Assembly (NCBI GenBank): GCA_949126835.1
Contig: OX421500.1
Span: 17,428,181-17,492,180, forward strand
From: Anisus vortex
Taxonomy: Eukaryota > Mollusca > Gastropoda > Planorbidae
DNA: 64,000 nt
Direction of reading: 5' to 3'
Below are positions 54,963 to 64,000 of the stretch, in pieces (within the stretch, counting starts at the first letter, position 1; the number at the start of each line of letters is the position of its first letter). A model generated the notes under the pieces. The model was not told where the DNA came from. It was given only the letters and a program-made list of their open reading frames with translations, and made no database searches. The position numbers and the translations under genes are program-made.

Positions 54963-57829
54963 GTTTTTTTCAAGTACCCCTCTCTATAAGAGCTCAAGAA
55001 ATGTCATCCTTTGCAACCCCTCTTGGTTTATCACGTACATAGTGATCAGTAGCGTAGCCAGGGAGAGCGGGGGAGCGGATCTACCATTTTTGGAGTAAAA
55101 AGGCCTTTTCGAAAATAATTTATAAGTAATAATGTTATTGCCACGAAGCACAATTCATGATGTTTCTAAATTATTTTGTTACAACGTGAATACTAAACCT
55201 TGTTAGAACTAGGTAATTTTAGTTTTATTTTACTGGATACCAGAATATTTCCTTATTTAAATAGCCGAATACAAATTCACCCCCCCCCCCCTCCAAAGAA
55301 AAAAACAAAAACAAAAAAACAACAACAACATCGTGACAGCGGAAGTTTATAAGCATTATTAATCTTAGCAACCTCACGGGACACTTTTTGGTGCGTTGGC
55401 TGTGTCGGCTCGTTAAGCAATATTGAAACATTAAACAAACAGAACTTCAAGCACAGTTATCTAGAAGCATAATTTTTTATCTAAAAATTTATTGAACACA
55501 AGGTAAGTAATATTTTATTTACGTTAGATCCTGAACGTAAACCTGCTCTCCTATATTTTCTATTTGTATATGATAATTTATGTAGCGCATTGTAAAACCA
55601 TAGCCAATGCCAACAAAAAAAAGGAGCGTTATAGAGAAAATCATTAAAGCGTTTTATATTTAAAAACAAATTCAAAGTTGTGTGATTATCATCTTTCTTT
55701 TCCCAATCATAGCAAATATAAAAATTGAAATATTTAATTTTAATGTCCAGATAGAGACCATGACATAATATAATATCTAGACTAAGCTAATACTTATTCA
55801 TGCGCCTGTTAATCAGTACAGTCACCACGAGAGGAGGGTACAGCCGGTACGTCGTGCTGGGGCCCATAAGAGTTTAGGGGGCTCATGAATATTAAAATTA
55901 AATTAGCGATTACGCACTTTAAAAAAAAAATTGTTACAATTAAACTAAGAGGATATGCCCTAAAACCTCCTACAATCTCACATGGCGCTGGGGGCCCTTA
56001 ATTTAGTTTTTTGTATGTGTAGGCCTACTTGAACATTTTGTTAAATATGCCATGAAGTTTCTAGTTGTAATGTATAGGGTCTATTTTTTTATAGCATTTA
56101 GGATCTCTTTTTCAATTATTTGTCTCTAGAGACTCTTCCAAACATAGACCTATGAGCCTTACAGGCTTACAGTTCTCCTTGTTCGCTGTGTAGCCTAGGC
56201 CTAGATACTCAAAGTATATTTGTAATAGACCCGTAAGGCTGTGATTGAAATGATTACACTCTAATGTTAAATGGTAACACTTATGACAGTTTCGCAAAAT
56301 GGTCCACATACCTTTTAAAAAGATTCCGATTTTTCAAACTTATGTAAATGTAATACAAAAAAAAATAATTTAAATCGGGGGTGGGGCCCAGAAAGGATCT
56401 CGTACAGCATCTATTTTTTTTCTCTCGAAGGCCCTGCCTGAATCAACAATTAAATTTGATATCAAAATCACTATGATTTTATATTATCTATTATTTAGGT
56501 AACATACGTTTTTGACTTTATTACAATTTTGCGCAATTGATAAATGGTTATCATACAAATTGAGTATTTAATATAATGTTTAAAAATGGACACATAAATT
56601 GTTATGTCATAAGATATTTAATATCATTTTAAACTATTTTTATTTGTTGGTCATTTTAAAGTTATTAATTAGAAACAATTTAATTTTACTAAGCAAAAAG
56701 GAGAAACATATTAGAAATATTAACGCAAAAAAAGTGACATAATCATCTCCCTTTAACTAAAGTACCAGGTAGGCCGATCTCCGTTCGTTAATAAGATGCA
56801 GGCGCTTGTAGTTGAATATAATTTGCTTAAAAATCAACGGTTTATAAGTTGAAAAAATACAGCATTAGCAGACCAACAAATTGCTATTGCCTTTTTTTTT
56901 TTCCCGTCTAATCCCATTTAAATATATAAGTTAAAGTTATCTCTGTAATACCCCCCCCCCCGAAACCCCAACATTAATTGCATGATATCTGATTTCTCCT
57001 ATTCCGAAAATTCCGTTTGTCAAGGAAATATAAATTCATCGTGGTGTTTTAACAGCTGAGAGGAAAAAAAAAAGTAACATAGGGACTGTGTTTTATAATT
57101 GACATATATAGGCCAACACGTTAAATTAAAATGTTGGAGAAAGGATAAGCAATTGAACTAGATATGTACATTTTTTTTTAATTTACCTTTTATTCTGAAT
57201 TTAAATTATATACGTCTTTTTCATTTAAATAATATGTAGGTACCGGTATCTAACGATTACACGATAAATTAAGCTTCTATCTTTGCGTATCAAAAATAAG
57301 TTCTTTGCTTTACGTTTAAAAGATATATTTACTTTGCATTGGAATCATTAACTGAGTTAGGTTTGTTTTATTTGTCCACCATGATAAGCTATGATATTTT
57401 TGGTCTTGCAAGAGTTAACCTTAAGAACGTATTTTTTATTTCTTTTGTTTTAACGTCCTCGGTCATTTCGAGCGTGTATACATTTTTTTTGGTATTTTCA
57501 CGCTTCACTGAATTTACTACAATTCAATGACAAGGGAGAATACTTGTAACTTTTAAAGTTATGCCCATTTTATTAAACCTTTGTGGTCTGATTGACCTAA
57601 GTGTTTCCTCTATTTAGGAGACTTTTCTATATGGAATTATTGAAGTTTATTCTACTATTATATGTTTTGTGCGTGTGTTTAGTTGATAATGTCACATTTT
57701 CTTCATTATTTTCTTATAAATGTAATCCATGTTATTGCCACATAGTTTTGATACTTATACTTTGAAATGTTGATCACTCTTACACTATTAGAATAGTAGC
57801 AAATGTTCCCGTAAATTGAGATTGTTTAA
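54963..57829. other. No gene recognised
   Basis: AT-rich with short C-runs (55279-55292, 56950-56961) and a stretch near 55041 beginning AGTAGCGTAGCCAGGGAG that looks like a repeat terminus. No integrase or RT motifs belonging to the surrounding decayed element were found. Confidence 0.5.
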
Positions 57830-58052
57830 ATTCTCATTGGTTGGGGCCAGTAATTAACCTTAAGTATGTGTCACTTGTGTTTGTACTTTTTAACTCGTTC
57901 AGATCGGACGTTCTTATGTTTTTTTGTTTTTTTTTTACATGTTTGTTTGGCTAGTATATGTATATTTGTCTATGATACAAAGAGACAGCTAGATACATCT
58001 AAGTTCCATAAGGCAGAATAAAGTTATCATACCGCTGGATCAAACGGTTACT

Positions 58053-59006
58053 CTAGTATCTACAAATTAGAGTAAATGATACATACATTAAACATTAAAT
58101 AACAAAGATATATCAAGATCTACTTTTATTTTTGAAATTTAGATTATTAAATTTAACTATTGCTGTTTAAACTATTCGTCATCTCGGTGATTTCGTTTTT
58201 GATAGATATGCATTTAATAATTTATGAAGGGAAACTATACTAAATCGTATTAAATCTAGTTAAAACACCTAAGCGGGTGAACAACCAGCAAGTTTGCCAA
58301 ACTAAAATATAAAAAAATTCAACCGCAAAGATATATAACAAGGTGTAATGTTTTGAAAACAGGTAGATCTATAGAATGTAAAAAAAAGGCCTGAAATATT
58401 GAATGCACTTTTTTGTGGTGTATTATTAAATGTAGATGCGTTCTGTTTATGTTATATTATATATTTAAACAGCTAATGATTGCATCTACACTCTTTAAAA
58501 AAAATATTTGACGTTGTGTCCATAGGAAAGACGAAAAAATAACAACAAAAATGTGTTTTTATTTTATTACACTAGAAATAACAATCATTTTTTAAAACTA
58601 AAAATCTATGTTTATAATGAAACTAGATAAAATTCAAACGAAATAGATCATTTTCGTAAATACCAATTAACATAAAATGTTTCTCATGACTTTAAAGAAT
58701 TTTTTATTTATTATATAACGGTATCGAATAGACCTTTGAGTCTAAAACACAATTAAAGACTAAATTTACAATGTAATAATTACGATTTTAAATTTAATAA
58801 CATATAATTAGATGCAACATTTATAAAAAAATTAAATTAGTGTTCATGTATTAAAAAGATAAAACATAATGCAACAACACAATGTTTTATTATAATTAAA
58901 CATTATACATTTTTAAACTTTCACATACTTCAAGCTTGAAGAGTAACAACATACGAACCTTTCTTCTCAACTACTTGTACTAGTACAGCAAATGTCAAAT
59001 AAAGAA

Positions 59007-59073
<67 letters not shown>

Positions 59074-59114
59074 TATACATATAATTAGTTATATATATAA
59101 ATATATATATATAA

Positions 59115-59162
<48 letters not shown>

Positions 59163-59365
59163 CCATTGAAATTTGTGAGATTATGACAAAATAAACATTA
59201 AAGAATAACTATATAATATTTTTTTTTATCAGACACATAGTTTTTACTTAAGAAAAATGAGGTGACAAATGTGAAAAAAGTAAGTGATGCATAATATTAT
59301 TTTTAATTAACAAAGTTAACTAGATATAGACCGTTTTATGAATGTTAAAATATATATATAATATA

Positions 59366-59433
<68 letters not shown>

Positions 59434-60313
59434 TAAGTTATGAATAAGAATCATATGTATATATATTATTATAGTTTGCGCCTTTGAAGAAAAGTTATTG
59501 TCTAAGTAGGTTCTTGTTCACAAGAATAATTACTCAAGCTAGTCAATGAATGTTTGAAAGAAAAAAATACTTTAAATCTATGTACAATGTCAACAACTTT
59601 ACTGGTAGCTGTGCAGAAATCAACAACAACTTAAATCGTGCTAATACGATTATAGAGATTTTGTGCAGAAGTTACTGAAAACGAATTTTCCCCAAGCTTT
59701 TCGAACGCAAAAGAAAATACATACGCGAAAGTTAAAGAACAATATTAGAAATCATATATTTATTACATCATAAGTCATATATCTACTTATTCTCTACACC
59801 AAAATCAAATGTAAATAAACAACTCTGCAAAAAGAAGTACAATAAAATAAATAAAATATTAATTCAGGCTCTACACATGTACAAATAATTATAGTTTTCT
59901 AAATGATTTTCGTGAAAAGTTGTTTTTGTCCAATTGTGGTTTACAGTAATAAATTACAATGACTATAATTTATGTTCTGTTTTGAACATCAAAAGTAACT
60001 TGTGATTGCTCATAGAAAAAAAAAACATGTTTGCAATGATGGTGATAATCTGAATGTTTTTTTTTTTCGTTTTTGCTTTAAATTTAGATGTAGATACTCT
60101 AACGTTTTTAATGAGCAATTTATACAATGGTGTAGTGATTTTTTTCTCGTTTTACGCTATTGTATTTTCATTTTAAAATCGCATATATTGTTTACAAAAT
60201 TATATAGTTGGTAAAATAGAAATCACAAAATTCCAAACACATGGGTAGAATTACGTAGACGGAAATTTATGTTTTTCAGAAATATTTTCAATTTCTAGCA
60301 TGTCGTTGTCTTC
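58053..60313. other. AT-rich DNA with long (TA)n arrays
   Basis: TA runs at about 59011-59070, 59100-59157 and 59349-59427. A segment at 59660-59850 resembles 28735-28920. No gene recognised. Confidence 0.6.
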
Positions 60314-60317
60314 TTAA
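60314..60317 (-). CDS. Gene C, possible terminal exon with stop (tentative)
   Basis: Acceptor TTTTTCAG at 60318 upward; with the AG carried from 60991 it reads serine then TAA. An immediate stop fits a C-terminus just after the coiled coil. A different acceptor could extend the protein. Confidence 0.3.
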
Positions 60318-60509
60318 CTGAAAAATAATATTAAAAAATAGAATAATAAAATCAAATGAAAATAAAATTTAAAGGTGTAAACTCTGATACGAACTAGTAA
60401 ATTACATTTGAAAGTTAGATTTAAATCGTTATTTTGAGCTATAATGAAATATGAAAGACAAAATGGTACATAGGGCAGAAATTTGCTAGGACAGGCAAGT
60501 GAAACAAAA

Positions 60510-60572
<63 letters not shown>

Positions 60573-63500
60573 ATATATTATGCAACGTGAAGGTGTTATA
60601 TATTAATTAAAATGCTATCGTGAATGGGTCAAACGATTGAGAGAGAGAGTTGTACGTTATTATATGATATGCAAGTTGCAAACATTGTTTAGAAATATAT
60701 ATGTATATACTTATCAAGGTAAATTTATATTACCTTTCTGTTCTTTGCGTGCGTTTTTTTTGCTCAGTAATAACATTATTTCACTATCAACAGTTAAAAG
60801 AAAAATAACAAAAGTATATACATTGATCAAAATCGACATTCTGTGTTTTAACAAAGTTTAAATGCCTGTCATGTTTATAAATGTAACATTTATAACGAGC
60901 CAGTTCTAATAGTTTGAATTATTATTGTTATGCATGTGAAAACATACATTCTTAAAACGTAACAATACAAAATTAGAAGATGTATATTACCTATGCTGTG
61001 ATTTGACCAGTTCTTCTAGACTATCTAGCCGAGTAGAGATTTCTAAAATAGTAAAATAAATTGAAAATATATTTTGTCTACTTAGATTTAACATAATATG
61101 ATATCAATCAATATACATCATTGAATTTTAAAACGTAATATGGTAATATCTGGATATATATTATTATGCATCTATATTGTAGTTCTAATATACATTATAA
61201 CTAATTTATTGGTGTTTTAACATCCATATATATATTACAAAGATTAAACGTACCTTTTTTTCCTTTCTGTAAAAACCAAAGACCCTTTCTGAAAAACCCC
61301 CACAAAATATGTTAGAAATCAGCACGAGATATACATTTTTAAAAAATAAATAGTAAAGTTCATTTCATTCTGAATTATAAACGAGTTATATATATTTCCT
61401 ACCTTTCTTTTATTTTGTTTATAGTCAGTTTAGCTGAATCTTGCTCAAAAACTTCCAGAACTTTATTTCTATCTTTCTCGTATGTATATCCTATTTTATT
61501 TTGCAATAAATAATATACATTTGTATATGCCAAATAGCGTATCGAAGAAATAGGCTTATAAATAGGTTTTCAATATTAATTAAAAATACAATTAAGCTTT
61601 TAAACATACAATAATATTATTTTAGATATATACATCAAATGCTACTTAAAGTGCTAAATGTAACCCACACACATTTGATTCACTTTCTACTTACTGAAGG
61701 GTTGGTCGGATTTAACACAAATACAGAATGACAAATAAGTAAACGGTGGCAGTAGAAATCTTGTTCCAGCATATTGTTCAGTTAGGATACATTTTTGTAG
61801 GTTCCAGACCATGTCTCTCTCCTTCTTTTTTTGAATAACTGCCTCGCTGAATTCAATACATATATAAATATAAGCAATGCATTTTAAAAGAATAGTAAGC
61901 TCTTACGGTTAATTTATCAGCTACATCTAAATCGCAATGTGCCATGTAGAGCGTATATGCCTAGAGCCTAAAAAAATTTAATAACTTATTGGATCAAATT
62001 TAAAATAGAGCAATAAGGCTAATTACAAATGCTTTGTTATATAACAAGTGTTACACAACAAGTAGTATTACGATTTTGAAAACATATTAAATTAATTATA
62101 TCAAAAAGCACATATAAAATACTATATAAAAAAATTATAACGTATATAGTTTTAACACATGTAAGAACTTAAAAACGTATTAGTAACAAACTCTTTAATC
62201 TAGATATCCATTTTAGTATTAAACGTGTTACCTGAATAGAATAAGCAAATAATTTTCATTTTTTTCGTTTCTTTAAAGAAATATTACTTAAGTTATTATT
62301 AGCAAGCTAGTAGTGTGTATAATTTCTATATATATTTGAAAGATATAAAAATACTCGATCCAGTCGTTCAGTAAAAAATAAATATTATATGTACTCACTT
62401 AAATAAAGCTACAATCAAACTGAACATCACTATCTGTATAAACAGTGCATATATACCAAGCAAAAGTGGTATAATGTATCGTCCATTACCAGATGGGCAT
62501 CTTAGCATGGTGTGATTGTTATATAAGGCAGGGTTTGTTGTACAAAAGTCACCTGAAATATTATTTCATTAACGTTATTGTTTTTACTCGACAAGGAATA
62601 TTATAATCAATATGTTAATCTACACATATATCCGGATACGGTAGTACACACAGTAACATAGACACAATATTACTACTTCAATCTTGATTTAATTGTTTTT
62701 AAATAATTTATTAGAACACTGAGTAAAGGCCGATAACTATTTATTGCCTGTATTATCCTTACGGATATATTTTTAGGAGTAAATGTGTATATTTTTAACC
62801 GACTTAAATCATAATGTGTCAATATTATAAATTGTTGGATGAAATTATATATTTCTAGAAGTTAAAGCAAATTAATTGTAATGTATATGCGCCTAGGAGT
62901 CGATAGCGAATGTATGTATTTAAATAAAGTTTATTTTTGTTTCATTGTTTATTTTCAATACAATCATACACATTTGTTTTAATATAACAGGGATCACAAT
63001 AAAATATGATTACAAACATTCTAGATTTGTGTTGATATTCTAAAAAACGTTTTTAATAAATTCTACAATAAAAAAAATCACCTGTAGCTTCAAGCTCGTC
63101 CAGTTTATAATCACCAAGCATGGCCCAAAATCCTTTTCGAAATACATAATATAAAACTTCTGAATTCAGTTGAGACTCTGGGTATAAAATAGACTCCGAC
63201 ACAATTGAGTAGGCGACCAAAAACAACATCAATACCATAAGAAAAGGGATGTATGTTTTTACCTGAAATATTTGTCAAATATTAGATTACCTTACCTCTA
63301 TACAATGTATTTATAAAATATAAAATGCTCGTTAGGTTTTATATTTAAGCATACAAACTGTAAATAAAATTCATTTACCATTCCTCTAATCATAACCAAT
63401 ATTGGTCCTATATATTTATGTCCATAGAAGAACTCCATAAATCGAAAGACATACAGAGTAAAATTGAAACCGAGGAAATATCGAGCTGTGTCCATCCATG

Positions 63501-63648
63501 TTGGGTTTTCAGGCGTGCCCAATGCTATCCAACGCAAACTCCAAGCAATATATGCTGTTGCAATTGAGACGTTGTCCATCACGTTAAACAAATTGCAACA
63601 ATACTTATCACATCCAAAATCTTTCTCCAACCGAATGCTTGTGTAACA
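60314..63648 (-). CDS. TRPM-like cation channel gene C, S3 to C-terminus
   Basis: A second TRPM-family channel, paralogous to gene A. Exons in transcript order: 63379-63648, 63082-63262, 62399-62552, 61695-61846, 61403-61490, 61254-61288 and 60991-61042, then a possible two-codon end at 60314-60317. All joins are GT/AG and agree in phase. N-terminal, S1 and S2 exons lie beyond the right edge. The tail after S6 is only about 110 residues and then appears to stop, so there is no alpha-kinase or NUDT9-like domain as in TRPM6/7 or TRPM2. Pore-region exons have the same lengths as in gene A. The tandem arrangement suggests local duplication. Confidence 0.87.
60513..60569. repeat. (GA)n microsatellite
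   Basis: A pure GA-dinucleotide run of about 57 bp. Confidence 0.95.
60991..61042 (-). CDS. Gene C, coiled-coil exon
   Basis: A 52-bp exon reading EISTRLDSLEELVKSQH plus two bases. Leucines and isoleucine at heptad positions fit the short tetramerising coiled coil of TRPM tails. Acceptor TTTTAG and donor GTAATA. Confidence 0.65.
61254..61288 (-). CDS. Gene C, 35-bp exon
   Basis: Encodes KGLWFLQKGKK with a base on each side. Acceptor TTTTTCAG and donor GTACGT. Same size and phase as gene A 106-140. Confidence 0.65.
61403..61490 (-). CDS. Gene C, post-TRP-helix exon
   Basis: An 88-bp exon reading RYTYEKDRNKVLEVFEQDSA then KLTINKIKE. It matches the DxxALExFExxC segment of TRPM tails, with D in place of the usual C. 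Phase agrees with both neighbours. Confidence 0.75.
61695..61846 (-). CDS. Gene C, TRP-helix exon
   Basis: A 152-bp exon reading EAVIQKKKERDMVWNLQKCI then LTEQYAGTRFLLPPFTYL. Homologous to gene A 1912-2066 but only about 32 of 50 residues are identical, less than in the pore exons. Confidence 0.85.
62399..62552 (-). CDS. Gene C, outer pore and S6 exon
   Basis: A 154-bp exon, donor GTGAGT. Two outer-pore cysteines (DFCTTNPALYNNHTMLRCPS), then S6 (GIYALFIQIVMFSLIVALF). It differs from gene A at 4 of 50 residues. Confidence 0.92.
63082..63262 (-). CDS. Gene C, S5 and pore-loop exon
   Basis: A 181-bp exon: VKTYIPFLMVLMLFLVAYSI, then SESILYPESQLNSEVLYYVF, then RKGFWAMLGDYKLDELEAT. The filter region LGDYKLDELE is as unusual as in gene A, and Y/K and E/D changes near the pore alter local charge between the paralogues. 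Confidence 0.92.
63379..63648 (-). CDS. Gene C, S3-S4 exon
   Basis: A 270-bp exon, 90 codons. The first 18 residues (CYTSIRLEKDFGCDKYCC) diverge from gene A, while the remaining 72, covering S3, S4 and the linker, are nearly the same. Donor GTAAAT; acceptor TTTAG. Confidence 0.9.
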
Positions 63649-64000
63649 CTAAATCAAATAAAATTAATAGAAAAATATATTTAAAAGATATATATCTTTG
63701 AATGGCATTCATATTATAACATTAGCAAAAGCTTATTAGTTGGTGTTAAAACAAATTTATCATTAAATATTAAATGAATTTACTGAATTTGAATTGAAAG
63801 TATTGAATTAACGAATAAATGTGTGAATCGTTTTAGGAAACTGCTACAGACAATCTTCGGACACAGACCTTTCCCTTTGACCAATACATCTGCCACTGCA
63901 AATCAAACCAAGAGCGCACTGAGCATGCTAATTTAATAGCATGGATAGAAGCGTTATAAGAAATGCCCATTCTTATCTTAACTTATATTTCCTTGGGACG
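63649..64000. other. Intron of gene C, incomplete
   Basis: No exon recognised. The S1-S2 exon expected upstream is probably beyond the window. Confidence 0.5.

Larger units (their letters stand above)
51299..58052 (+). mobile_element. Decayed Gmr1-like LTR element with nested hAT-like insertion
   Basis: A candidate 5' LTR runs from TGTTACGCAAGCC (51299) to CCGTTACA (51852). Its last ~180 bp recur at 57830-58052 (TTCTCATTGGTTG, ACAGCTAGATAC, GGATCAAAC), a candidate 3' LTR remnant. Immediately inside the 5' LTR is a possible primer-binding site (TGGGTGCTCGTCCCGG). Decayed gag and protease (51900-53575) are homologous to those of the element at 20.85-27.81 kb. No integrase or RT is visible. A hAT-like element has inserted at 53815-54962. 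Confidence 0.65.

Overview
The window looks like nuclear DNA of an AT-rich invertebrate, most likely a gastropod mollusc. Genes are split into short GT/AG exons separated by long AT-rich introns. TA and GA microsatellites are common, and there are many fragments of LINEs, tRNA-derived SINEs, LTR elements and a hAT-like element. No rRNA, intact tRNA or bacterial-type gene was seen. The species call is inference from gene content and repeat style; no database was searched. Exons below were assembled by hand from splice signals, phase agreement and comparison between paralogues.

Two minus-strand genes encode TRPM-type (melastatin-like) cation channels. Gene A occupies the left part of the window. 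Its transmembrane core and C-terminal exons lie between 1 and 12.8 kb and run off the left edge, and weaker candidate N-terminal exons lie at 17.8-19.0 and 29.0-30.7 kb. Gene C occupies 60.3-63.65 kb and its 5' part runs off the right edge. The paired exons for S3-S4, S5-pore and S6 are identical in length and splice phase and nearly identical in protein, while the C-terminal tails have diverged. Gene C appears to end just after a short coiled coil, with no kinase or NUDT9-like enzyme domain visible.

Between them, at 41.3-44.7 kb on the minus strand, is a complete five-exon gene for a secreted protein of 240 residues: signal peptide, PAN/apple-like module, then a C-type lectin domain with an EPN motif. 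All four introns are phase 1.

The rest is mostly mobile DNA. At 20.85-27.81 kb is a young LTR retrotransposon (minus strand) with Gag, protease, integrase and then reverse transcriptase. That order places it with the Gmr1-like Ty3/gypsy elements. An internal deletion has removed most of its RT and RNase H. A decayed relative on the plus strand (51.3-58.05 kb) keeps gag and protease remnants and carries a 1.15-kb hAT-like non-autonomous element inside it. Solo LTR relatives lie at 15.17-15.99 and 32.77-33.40 kb. LINE remnants lie near 1.6, 7.6, 12.2, 16.5, 19.9, 38.9, 47.8 and 50 kb, and a 51-bp minisatellite with higher-order structure runs directly into the last of these. Long stretches in between hold nothing I can recognise.
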